DNA of 64,000 nt. Origin: Absidia repens. Its lineage: Eukaryota; Mucoromycota; Mucoromycetes; Mucorales; Cunninghamellaceae. The notes under the pieces were generated by a model. It was not told where the DNA came from. It ran no database searches and saw nothing but the letters and a program-made list of their open reading frames with translations. The stretch spans positions 124,001 to 188,000 of the forward strand of contig MCGE01000036.1 in NCBI GenBank assembly GCA_002105175.1. Direction: 5' to 3'. The translations under genes were made by a program, and so were the position numbers. Numbering within the stretch: position 1 is the stretch's first letter; the number at the start of each line of letters is the position of its first letter. Below are positions 23,373 through 34,400 of this stretch, piece by piece.

Positions 23373-24288
23373 GGTGAATAAAAAAAGAGAAGCAGTGTAA
23401 ACAAGAAGTGTAAGTCGCTCTCAGAAGTTTCGTTTGGTTTCCCAGCACTTAAGTTTAACTAATGTTGTAACCTTCAGTGATGATAACATGCCCAAATATG
23501 GAGAATCAAAGTATGCAAAAACCGTTATGGTGTCGGGTAAAACGGGAATGCTTTTGTTGTTTTCTGTGTGCCTGTGGTACAAAGAAACATTACTGCTGTT
23601 AGCGGTTGCAAGACCCTGGATGGAATTCAAACTCAATCACCGCCTAACTTTTCTATTTAAACTTTTTAATTCATATCAATGATTTATACGCCCAAACAGA
23701 GGCTTTTTTATTTCTTGGTGGTAGTGAGCATGATGCAATTCAGCAAAGACGTAAAGTAAATCTTGATTGTTGCAATTTTTTATACTCGCTTTCATACCCT
23801 CCAAAAAAAAAAAGAACGAGCTGGATATATATATATATATGATATATTCAGTCCAACGAATGCTGCGTTGGGGCGTGAAATCATGGCTAATAACTATGAA
23901 TGACAGGCAGGAAAAAGTGGACCACGTTTCATATTTAAATGATCTAAAGCTATTAAACAATTGCTATCATATGTGGAGCTCTGAGGGAAAAAGGAATCAT
24001 AGTGGGTCACATAGAAAGCACGCGTGACACTCACAAATCAGCATAGCAGCTTGATGTCTTGGTCAATACTGTAAGCCAACATTACAAAATTTATTTAATA
24101 GATATTTCATTTCACTAGAAAAACTAAGTTGTACATGAATCATGTAAAGCCCATCTTTTTTTTTTTTTTTTTGTGGCAAAGAGCGGGGATTAAACATGGC
24201 ATTAAAAAATGGGGGGGTGGATTCTTACTTTTATGCTGCTTGCATTTCTTTCACCGACTTCTTTTTTTCTTTGTTTACATCTACTGAC
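23373..24288. other. intergenic between small-gene array and F-box gene
   Basis: Contains the copy-5 upstream region, a TA repeat (23826-23840), a T-run at 24156-24172 and a GCGGGGATTAAAC box at 24183-24195. An ATG at 24196 is in frame with the F-box gene but its first 31 codons look like leader, not protein. No other gene is supported. Confidence 0.5.
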
Positions 24289-25452
24289 ATGAGCGGTCTT
24301 GATCACTTGTCCATGGAGCTCATTCTATTGATTCTCAAGCAAGTGGACCAGCGCGATCTTTATGCTTGTGCACTGGTGTCTCGCCAATGGTATGCAGTAG
24401 CCAATCCTTTACTGTGGCGCTCTCTCATGGTCAAAAACGTTGCATCGTTTACCAACATCCACACCACGCTGACGGAATCCAACCATGCCTTTTTACAACA
24501 TCACATCCAATCCATTAATTTTGGTTGCACACTGAGCACGCCTGCCTTTGAAGCATCGATTCGATATGCTGGCTATCCGCGGTTCGTACTTGCACGGCAA
24601 GCACCCCATGTCACCAACAATCGACTGCGACCCTTGCTACAACGATGTCAGAACCTGTCCTTCTTTGGTCTCGGTTGGTCACCTATTACGCAGTCCTCAA
24701 TGATCACCTTAGGTCAACATTGCCGTCAACTTCGCTCTCTTCATTTGCAAAACTGTCGTGGTCTTGGCTGTGCCATTTTTCCCGCGCTTGCTGCTTGTCG
24801 TCTCTTGGAAGAAATCACTGTGATTGGATGCCGATTGGATGGCATGCGGTTCCCTCGCACGGCGGAAGCGACGGCGAATGTTCTTGTTGGTTTTGACCGT
24901 TTGACTCGATTGAAGCTGGATGACCCTCCCAATGATTTTAGTCAATGTCTTCTTGGCCCTTTGACTTCTACTAGTGATGCGGATAGTGCTGATGACGACA
25001 CCGACGATGACATGCCCACCATTGTGACTTGGCCTCGCTTGGTTCATCTTTGGCTTAATCGATGCGAAGACATTGGCGACATGTACACCATAGCCTTCGT
25101 CAGAACCCATCCTCATCTCCAATCCTTGTATGTTTATGGAGGCCGTCTTACAGATGCCACACTTCGTACGATGATGAATTGCTTACCTGGAATCGTGGAC
25201 GTGGGCCTTGTTGGGAATTTCGATATTACACATCGTGGTGTTCGTCGTCTTGTGCAGAACTGTCCCGCTTTGATCTGGGTCCAACTTTTTGGCTGTGATA
25301 TAGCCACGTGTCATTTTCCCGAGGCGGGCCCCAGCTGCCTGGATGAAGACCTTTTTTACCACCAAGGTGAATTGATGCTAGGCTACTTGGACCAGGAGGC
25401 GATTGATAAAATTCGATTGAATCATGGCAATTCCAGCGAAAATAAGAACAGC

Positions 25453-25493
<41 letters not shown>

Positions 25494-25533
25494 CGATGGT
25501 GGCGACGGCGGCGATGGCGACGACAATGCGTAA
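24289..25533 (+). CDS. F-box/LRR protein, poly-Asn tail
   Basis: Intronless, 414 residues from the ATG at 24289; the in-frame ATG at 24196 is rejected because homologues in this window start with the equivalent of MSGLDHLSMELILL. An F-box covers residues ~1-45 (LSMELILLILKQVD, CALVSRQWYAVANPLLWRSL), followed by AMN1-type leucine-rich repeats (LGQHCRQLRSLHLQNCRGLG, LVHLWLNRCEDIGD, VRRLVQNCPALIWVQLFGCD). The end is a 14-Asn run then Gly/Asp. F-box/LRR proteins are substrate receptors of SCF ubiquitin ligases, the F-box binding Skp1. The target is unknown. It carries a GCGGGGATTAAAC box ~95 bp upstream and AATAAA at 25673-25678. It is distantly related to the cluster at 53-63 kb. Confidence 0.88.
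25451..25494 (+). repeat. CAA trinucleotide repeat encoding poly-Asn
   Basis: About 14 AAC/CAA units in frame as Asn within the C-terminus of the F-box gene; expected to be length-polymorphic. Confidence 0.9.
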
Positions 25534-26593
25534 ATCCACGGAATTCAACGGATAGGATTAGCTTAGTAAATACCATTTAGGTTAGCTATCATAGTTTCAA
25601 ATATCTATATATATATATATATATATATATATTGTAGTTTACCAATGCTCTGTACATATCTTACATATCTTCAATAAAATACACTTTTTTTAATGCTTTT
25701 ACTGATATCTTTGGTTTGGGTTCAGATGGACGTTTAGAAACGTGATATGTCAGGGACGGATTTTTTTTAAGGTTCAAATGGATTGGTTGTGATAGATATT
25801 TACTATGTACATAGTATTTCAAAAAGCATCATTATGATATGATGTATGTTTTATTGATTTATGTTCGCTTAGAAAAATAGGTATAATGCAGATTCGAAAG
25901 GAGAATGAGTTTCTGGTGTTACTGATTTTTCTATGGATTGGAACTCGCTCTTTTTGATTTAAAATTGATACGACTTGTAGTATTGTAGTTTGCCTATATA
26001 TAATAAGCTAACACTGAGATTTTGCGATAAACATCATGGCTAGAAGATGATGTATATATATATGGGAATTTATTCCATTATAAGAGTTCGATTTTCTAAG
26101 ACAGCATATATGCACTCTTGTGCCTGACCCCTGATGCGGAATTAAAATACCGCAGGTCCAGAAAAAAAAAACCACCATGATCGTAAAAAGAGAAAGAGCA
26201 ATCATGGGGACTATCAGAAAATAAGATCATGATTCAAGAATATCATAAAGAAAGAAAGCAGGACGACATCATATTGTGATAAGGCTGATTCTACAGCACG
26301 TAACTTCTCCTAGCACCCTGATTTAACATCACGTACATAAACCAATTCCAAAGATAATGCAAAAGATGATATTGTTCAATAAAAAAAAAAAAATCAAGTT
26401 AATTTATTAAACGAGTCATAGAAAATTCCAGAAACTATACTAAAATGATAATAACACAGTACTACAAAAAACATTTTATTGTTCAGGATGTAAGTATGTA
26501 AGATTGTTTTATCGAGCTATAAAATACGACGAAAGAACAAAAAAAAAAAAAAACCATCACTAGACAAAAGAAAATGAGGCGGAAAAAATTTAG
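25534..26593. other. intergenic, convergent 3' ends
   Basis: Contains a long TA repeat (25606-25632), AATAAA at 25673-25678, and AT-rich sequence with A-runs near 26380 and 26540. I see no coding pattern. Confidence 0.55.
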
Positions 26594-27846
26594 TTATTGA
26601 AGTTGACTATGACTTGGAGCAAAAAATATATGTGGGGTGGTCAGGGCAGTATGTGGTGAAAGGGCAGCCGTCGGGTTCAAGTTGTCCGCCTCTGTTGTCC
26701 TCATGGCCTTCTTCAAGTCAAGAATTGTTTCACGTAAAAAAGATTTCCAGACAAAAAGATACTTGATGGTGTTTTTAAACAAATCAAGATCAGAGAAGTC
26801 GACGGGAAGAATTAAGGAGGATACAATACTAGCAACATAGGAATCATTTGTAATTTGTAATTGATAGAGGTAGCCGCAGTCTCCTAAATGTTGAGAAAAT
26901 AAGAATAAGGGCCCTTTCATATAGTTTTTTATATATATTTTATAATAGATATATCTTACCAATAAAGTCTATTGCCATCATCTTCTTGATTTTTCCATTG
27001 CTTGTTACATACAACACGTTCAGAATGGCACAGTTTGTTCGGATGTTATTGGTTTGCTGCTGTTTTTGAAGGTGGCTGGTTTTTTGGATATCCATTCATT
27101 CGACGCTAATTCAACAGGACTGTCTATCCCTGGTACTTTCATCAGAAGGCCAATTCGTCGTCCAAATGTCGCTGCATGTTCATCATTGTTTTGTTCCATT
27201 GCCATCCTTGTTGCATCAGACACTATTTCACCACTAATAATAGTGGTAATATAAAAAGGTTAAAAAACTAAAGAAATTCAGAGTGTATCATATATAAATT
27301 CACTTACTCAGCCATTGTCATTTCCAGATCATCAAACAAAAAATCCAAGATAACAGCGAAGCGTCGGTACATTGTAAGTTCACTTGCTTCCTTGTCCAGT
27401 TTCTTGTTATCCAAGTAGGCGCCGCTAAAAAAAAATTGAAGTTTAATAAATATTCTTGTTCAAAAAAGAGAAATGACTTACATGATATCCAAGACGGTGA
27501 GCATCTGCTTGCAGTCGATATTCATATCACGGCTACCCACCATTTTCTTTAATTCCTCATAAACATTCAACCGAAAATCATGCAAGTTTGCACTACACAA
27601 CAAGATACAATGTTATTTCCCAAATCCAAAAATTCACTACTTTGTTTTAATTATTCTTACCTTTCATCAATCAATGTATCCAGCATAGTTGAAGATTCGA
27701 GATCCAAAACCAAGGTACTGTTTGTTATATCTTCGATGTCCTTGCGGACCATCTGGAATTGATGCGGAGTGAGAATGTCTTGCGTGTTTTGTACCATGTC
27801 AACGTCCATCATATTCACCACTCTTGATGACAGTAGTCTTAAATTC

Positions 27847-27877
<31 letters not shown>

Positions 27878-28249
27878 GTGTTAGCAATTGATTTCTATTT
27901 TTATTGATTTCTTTTTTGTTGACTTACTCGACTGCATATTGCTCCACATCGAACCATCCATCTTGAAGTAAGATTCGGATGATTTCGTTGAGCATTCGTT
28001 GAGAGATACTGCCATTTTGTTGGGTGAAATTTCGAAGCTCTTGCTTGTCAACTTCATCCAGTGTATTTCGAATCTAAAAATAAAAATAAAGATATGTCAA
28101 TCACGGATGCAATAAAAATATTATTTTTTGATCAACTTTACCTTTTTCACCACGAACGGTGATAAAGCATGGAATTCGGGCATCAGTTCAAACAAGTGGT
28201 ATTCTCTGTCGAGATTCTGGCGTTCAAGTGAAGTTTGTTGAGATTCCAT
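26594..28249 (-). pseudogene. orphan seven-exon gene with one-base frameshift
   Basis: Seven exons: 28249-28142, 28073-27928, 27837-27661, 27592-27482, 27424-27308, 27233-26960 and 26883-26594, all GT..AG. The start is MESQQTSLERQNLDREYHLF. All phases close except in exon 6, which is one base short. The frame changes at an A6 run (T6 at 27080-27085 on the plus strand) between ELASNEWISKK and a downstream frame that reads HLQKQQQTNNIRTNCAILN. One extra A would restore about 407 residues. The rest of the gene is clean, so this is either a very young null allele, programmed slippage, or a homopolymer sequencing error. The C-terminus (LILPVDFSDLDLFKNTIKYL, then FVWKSFLRETILDLKKAM) resembles in layout that of the 15644-17880 gene. 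No known domain; function unknown. Confidence 0.7.
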
Positions 28250-29037
28250 TATGCCAATTATTGATTGCTAAGTGCTGTTACGTCAATTCCTGTGATAAAA
28301 AATGGTCTTATATCGTAATATAAAAGAAGAAGGTTAGTTAGTATCGCAGTTGTATAAACTTTTCTTTTTAAAAAGAACTGACCTTGGTGTTTCCAAACTG
28401 ACAACAATATGCACTGTATGTGTTGTTTGATTTTGGCTTAAGAAAAGATTTTGAAAAAAAAAGGGAAAGAAAGTGAAAAAGAAAAAACCTGGGGATTTAT
28501 ATGAAAAATCCAAAACTTATGAGCAAATCTTAATACCAAGCACACTTCTATCGCATAAGAGCATGTGTTCCAAAAATGGAAATGAATTCTTTCCACCCTT
28601 GTATTCAAACCGGTCGTTGCTTGATATTGAAAGATGTTGTCAGTTTGATAATCCACTTTTTCAATAGCTTTCCAACGATACCAATATCGTCCCATAAGAT
28701 TAGTTGTTTCTCGAGATAATAAAAGCGCCAAAGTCTACTGTGCTGTAGGTGCAGTAGGGTGCTTGATGTTTATTTCACACCGTACATAGCCAAGCGGAGT
28801 TTGGTTTATTTATCTATATCAAACATATCTATGCATCAGGACATCATCTTAAACAAAAACTAGATGTATGAGAGACTAATAGTAATAAAGGTAAGACATA
28901 TTTTTTAAAAATGTTTGCACGGGTAGGTATACACTCTTGTTGTTTTTTTTTTGTAATGTAGCGTTCAGTACTCATATGATTCAATTTATAAATGCCGCCT
29001 TCTGCGTCAATGAAATGCCAAGTAATCCTGCATATAC
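28250..29037. other. intergenic
   Basis: Upstream region of the orphan gene and downstream flank of the F-box pseudogene. AT-rich, with an A-run at 28455-28462. No supported gene. Confidence 0.5.
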
Positions 29038-29460
29038 TCAAGAAGATATTACTCGAATAAAATTTAAGGAAAGTGTTTTGAGGTTGGGACAGTGACGTGC
29101 GAGATGCTGGAGACTGATGTCTCTGATACGTGGCATCTTGTATGTAACGAACTCTTCGACATGAAATAAACTGACGCGGTCCATCAATCGTAAAAAAAGT
29201 GTGGTATCGATCCAGAAATCGGTTATCAACTCGAGTTTGCGGATATGTCGTCCCACTAAAGGCCGTATCTCGGATACGCTGTGAAAGAATGTACGTGAAC
29301 TATTTGTGTTTGGCAGATCGGGCGGTCACCATAGTAAAGGGTTGGTGGTCGCATAAAATCGCTTGCTGATGAGGGTGCAGGTGTAAAGATAGTGTTGTTC
29401 ATCAACGTGGAGTACAATTGATGAGGTTATTTCGTTAGGAAGGAGACCAAAATTGTTCAT
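29038..29460 (-). pseudogene. truncated F-box/LRR pseudogene
   Basis: From an ATG at 29460 the frame reads MNNFGLLPNEITSSIVLHVD, then TCTLISKRFYATTNPLLW, an F-box closely following the pattern of the other F-box genes here. Immediately after LLW, where they have Arg (CGx), there is a TGA (29326-29328). The same frame stays open beyond it, with LRR-like sequence (ISLQHLARHCPNLKTLSLNF), until a stop at 29038-29040, only one or two repeats in. A CGA-to-TGA nonsense change plus loss of most LRRs marks it as decayed. Read-through or re-initiation cannot be excluded but is unlikely. Confidence 0.8.
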
Positions 29461-29906
29461 ATGTTAAACGAAGAAGGGTATCATACAAAAAAGGAAATAG
29501 TAGAGCGTCCAAATAATTAGAAAGGCACCAGGGGACCAATGGTTGCCATGATCATCGGAATTTAAACAATTGATAGATCAAAACCTTAACCCGCCGTTCC
29601 TTCGAATCTCTTGCTTGGAATAGTCTTCACTATGCATTTTCGGCAGTAAGCTAATACCAAGAATCACTGTACTAAGAAAGATCGGTGATTTTTTTTCTTA
29701 TCAGACTTTGTCAGAATATCCAAGTTCCTGATACTGTCAGTCAGCACACCGGTAATGAGCTGTCCTCTTAAAAGAAAAATTTATCAGATGGCATTAAAAT
29801 ATAATTAACAGTTTCGAGTAGGGTAAATGATGCCTGTCATGTATAAATAAGGAATAAATCCTGGGGTTCCCATTCTTTTTTTTTTTTTTTTTTTTTTAAA
29901 AAAAAA
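29461..29906. other. intergenic
   Basis: Short AT-rich spacer between the F-box pseudogene and the GFA gene, with a T-run (29875-29896) and A-run directly before the GFA start codon. Nothing else visible. Confidence 0.5.
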
Positions 29907-30386
29907 ATGGATAATTGGAAATCTAAGCGACCTTACAGTACTACAGACAGCGATGAAAAGTTGAATAGTATTTATAAAGCATCATGTTATTGTGGCGCCA
30001 TTGAGTATTCAGTGTCATGTGAGCCATTAGATAGTAAAATATGTCACTGTCATACATGCCAAAAACTTCATGGAGCGCCCATGCAATGGGCATCTATTTT
30101 TCCAAAGGACAAAGTACTGTTTACAAAAGGCATGGATGACTTGATATTTTATAATTCTGAATTAAAGTTAGATGTACATCAGTTACCATGTAAACTACTC
30201 TGTCGTCAATGTCATTCACCCATTGCTGATGAAGGTAGAAACATGTTTTTAGCCTTTCCCTCGTTATTCCATTTCCATAATAACATCATTCCAGATAAAT
30301 TTAAACCCACATGTCATATTTTTTATAAAAGCAGATCGCTGGATATGAATGATGACTTACCAAAATTTGAAGAACATGAACACTAG
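29907..30386 (+). CDS. GFA / CENP-V domain zinc protein
   Basis: Intronless, 159 residues. It shows the Mss4-like GFA fold signature: CYCG (Cys27, Cys29), a CHCHTCQ cluster (Cys46, 48, 51), then CKLLCRQCHSPIADEG (Cys95, 99, 102), matching the zinc ligands of the family. The segment GAPMQWASIFPKDKVLFTKG is the usual core. The family was named for glutathione-dependent formaldehyde-activating enzyme, but most fungal members have no assigned substrate, so catalytic activity should not be assumed. No targeting signal. It is bordered by AT-rich spacers and is transcribed alone. Confidence 0.88.
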   Translation: MDNWKSKRPYSTTDSDEKLNSIYKASCYCGAIEYSVSCEPLDSKICHCHTCQKLHGAPMQWASIFPKDKVLFTKGMDDLIFYNSELKLDVHQLPCKLLCRQCHSPIADEGRNMFLAFPSLFHFHNNIIPDKFKPTCHIFYKSRSLDMNDDLPKFEEHEH

Positions 30387-31490
30387 TCTCCCCAATTCTC
30401 TGTCTCTCTATGTATATCTATCTCTCCACACATATTACGCTTATCTTTATCATGAAACCCTTTTGAATTCGGAAAAGAATATTTCTAAGGAATCTCTGTC
30501 AGCAGGAAGGGAACTTTTACTACTATGATTAGCACTGAAAATATTGAAAAATAAAAATCAGGGCGTTTGATTCGTCTATGCTGTTTGATCAAAAGTGGAA
30601 ATATATTTTGGCGGGTGGGATTCCGACTCCGGAGGGTATTCATCAGACGGTTTCAGCGGATGCAAGAGGGTGGCTGTAAGGGTCGAGGAGTCACTAATAC
30701 ATGACTCGCTTTGTAGGTGTTGATGCTGATGATGGTGAGGATGATGATGATGATGATGATGTCACATACTACTATGAGATAATATTAATATTATACTGTA
30801 TATATTGATTTTAATATGAGATGACAGTGAAATAAAGAAATTTTTGATAAACGCTGTCATACATATATGGTATGATGAACGATGTGTCATTTTTTCCAAT
30901 GTCAGGCAAGCTCCGATCCGTCATTCATTATTGGTAAGAGTCCCACACGTGATATGGGCAAGCCTCGAAAACAAAAAAAAAAAAAGAAATGCATATTTTT
31001 TTTTTGGCTTCGCAACTTTCTTTCTCTTTCGGTTTCTTTTCTTATTTTTGATCTATTATTTTATTTATTAATTTTTTTAAACCCTTTCTTTCATATATCC
31101 TTTTTTCTTCTCCCCTTTTTGTATTGCTATATTCCTGATTAGTCTTATCATCATGGAGTGAATGGATCTTTTTATTCAGTCTCTCATTTTCTCCATTATT
31201 ACTTATCAGTCTTGAAACCATTATATATATATAGAACAACAGACATACGCACTTTTTTTTCTTCATCTTCATCTTACAATATACAAAAACTCATTGTACT
31301 TTCGACATCCACACACAAACATACGCAAGTCACATTCTCCATTCTATATACATACAACGCAACTACGGCAAAAAGGGAAACACAAACTCTACAAAAAACA
31401 AAAATAACGACACTTGACACCAACTACGAACGAGTTTCTTTGGAAAGCTAACAAACAACACCTATTCTTTGATCTTGTTGTTTCACAATT
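30387..31490. other. intergenic and GCN2 5' leader
   Basis: Contains a GAT/ATG trinucleotide run (30744-30762), AT-rich blocks and a pyrimidine-rich segment (31010-31130) before GCN2. A TATATATATAG stretch near 31222-31232 could serve as a TATA region. Short open frames show no protein signature. Confidence 0.5.
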
Positions 31491-34400
31491 ATGGATCTTG
31501 ACGAACTTTACGAGATGCAACAAAATGAAATCGAAGCCTTGCAAGCGATCTTTATGGAAGACTATGAAGCCGTGACGAATAATCCTTGGAAGGTAAAGAA
31601 AATACATGACTTTCATTAAGCACTCAACAAAGATGATGGGCGATGGTAACTCATGTATCACATTTATTTTTGTTTCGGTATTATCAATAGGTAACGCGAC
31701 CCAATCCCGAATTTATTCTTCATCTCTGTCCCCTTGGTGTTGAAACGGAAGATGCCTATGTCACCATTGATTTGAAGTTCAGGTAAGTAAACAACTCCCA
31801 CTTTCTGTACACTAGAAACTTATGACTTGGATACTCATTTTTGTTTTTTTTTTTTTGTTATTGCGATTTTGGTTAGATTCCCAAAAACATATCCAAACAA
31901 ACCACCCGAAATGCAAGTACTTCAACCCAAAGGCATAGCAATGAAAACAGCACGACAATTGGCCAATTCTTTGGATATGGCGGCGAAGGATATGCTGGGC
32001 AGGGAAATGGTGTATGACTTGGCAGACCATGCTAGGGCGTTTCTTGCCAACCACAACGCGCCTCCGCCTGAAGGCCACAAGCTTAGTTTCCATGAACAAA
32101 TGGTGATTCGTATGGAACATGATATGCGGGTAAAACTAAAAACTATCTATTTTTTAAAAACTCACACATACACATTTACTGACGAAAAAAGGGTTTGGTT
32201 GCTGTTTGGCTTTTTTTTTCAATAGGTCGAAAAGGAACGTGAAATGGAAGAGAAGACTCGGCGTGCCGAACAAGAGGAAGCAGATTTGCGGGTACAATCA
32301 GAAATGATCAATGTCAAAATTCAACAAGAATTGGAACGGAAACAAGAACAAGCACGCGCCACTCGACAACAACGCCAAGCTTTGGTGGGCGGCTACAAAA
32401 CCAACCAGTCCATGGTGGACGACGATTTCCATTCTCAGTTGGTGGGTGGCGACGATGATGATGATGAAGACGACTACAATGGCAATCGCCGGCATTTTGA
32501 TCGTGGCGCCGATGAGGATGATATCAAGACCATGGTATTTGAAAATTTGATCACCACACCTGTTGAAAAAGATGACGATGCACCCTATCCCAAGGTAAAA
32601 ACGACTGCCCACACTTTGTCTCTCACAAATAGCGTTCTGATTGGACTTTTTTTCTTCCTTCTTCTTATCATATGTAGAGAATTTGTTTTCATGCTGTGGC
32701 ATTGGGACCTTGTCTTGGCTACGGTCCATTAAGTGAAACCTACTCTGCTCAACCTATTGGCTACAAAGTGGTGGGTGATTATGACAACGCCGAAGATACC
32801 GAAGCCATGAAGTTACCATGTCTACTGGCCATCAAACGGATTTTTATCTCTGGTTCCTATTATGTCACACAAGCTGGGAAGCGAAAGGTAAAAGCGAAAA
32901 AAAAATATGCATGTAAATGTATGTCCCTGTTTCTCACACACTATCTTTTTTTTTTCTGTAATAAAGTTGCAAGATGTCGAAAGGGAATTGGATCGATTAC
33001 GCTCATTACAACATCCACATATTGTGACGATTTATGACGCCAAATTGGAACGCAGTACCACGAATCATCAATCTTGGATTATGCATATTTTGATGGAATA
33101 CGAACAAGGCGGAAGTCTATACGATTTGCTTTTAAAATGTGGTGGTGGCCTTCGATTGACAGTGGCTCGGAAATACATGAAGCAACTATTATGGGCCCTT
33201 AATCATTTGCATCTTAATGGATTTGTCTGTAAAGGTAATATATATTTGATATTGGTTTTTTTAAAGAAAACAAGTGTTGACTTCATCATACTTACCTCGA
33301 TTTTTTGTTTGTCGTTGTTGTCGTAGGAATCAATACAAGCAATGTCTTTTGTACCAAGAACCAAGCCATTAAACTTGCCGACATCAGCTACGCCAAACGT
33401 CTACATGGTAAATACCGACACACACACACACACACACACACACACTGTGACAGATACCCCTTTTCGCGCAACTAATCTATTCGTTTTCTGTTATCAACAT
33501 AGATCTCAACAAATCCAATCCATTCACTGGCGACAATGAAAATGACCATACGATATCACTGGCACCTGCATGGATCTCACCGGAACTGCGCGAACGACCT
33601 GGTGTATACGGCCGCAAAAACGATATCTGGTGTCTTGGGATCACATTTCTCGAAATGCTCTGGGGTGTGGACTTGACCAAGGAATTCGGTGACTATGATG
33701 CGTTTTTCCGCTCGGTGTGCAACGAATTATCTCCATTAGCGATTCAGTTTGCCAAACGTATGCTCGAACATGATCCAAAGAAACGACCCACTGCCATTGA
33801 TTTATTGAATGATCCCTTTTTTGGTACCGATTCGACTGGACCCCTTCATCGGATCCCAACTAGCGACGGTAGTGTCGACGAGCAGCAGCGGACCTCTACA
33901 CCTGATTCTCGTCATACATCTTCTACTACTACAACAACGACAACTACAACTTCGAACACGGCAACCTTATCAAACAACAACCGGGTAAACGACGCTACAA
34001 CAGCAGCCATTGGCGGCGGGGATGATATGCTTTTATCGCGTATGGCTACCAAGGAAGATCCTACGTCCATGTTAGTCGGGTACGAGCAACCGTCTTTGGC
34101 ACCTGAACGTGGTCTTGTTTACAGTCCTACAAATCATCGACCTTCTGTTCCCAACATCGGTGTCATAGGCAGTGGCAGTGGTGGTATTGGCGGCTTGGGT
34201 GGTATTTCTCGGTACAAGACAGATTTTGAAGAAATTGAATTCCTGGGCAAAGGCGGGTTTGGTGAAGTGGTCAAGTCGCGCAACCGGTTGGATGGACGAC
34301 TGTATGCGATCAAGAAAATCCGACTGGACCCGCGGGATAGTGAAGGTGTGCGCAAGATTCTCCGTGAAGTGCAAACGCTGTCCAGCTTACATCATCAATA

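Noticed and set aside
23676..23960. Minus-strand frame ending in KASIKNCNNQDLLYVFAELH
   Set aside because: It crosses a Phe run and a TA repeat, and no family or splice structure could be supported.
24196..24288. Upstream in-frame ATG extending the F-box protein by 31 residues
   Set aside because: The extension has no counterpart in the other F-box genes here and looks like leader sequence.
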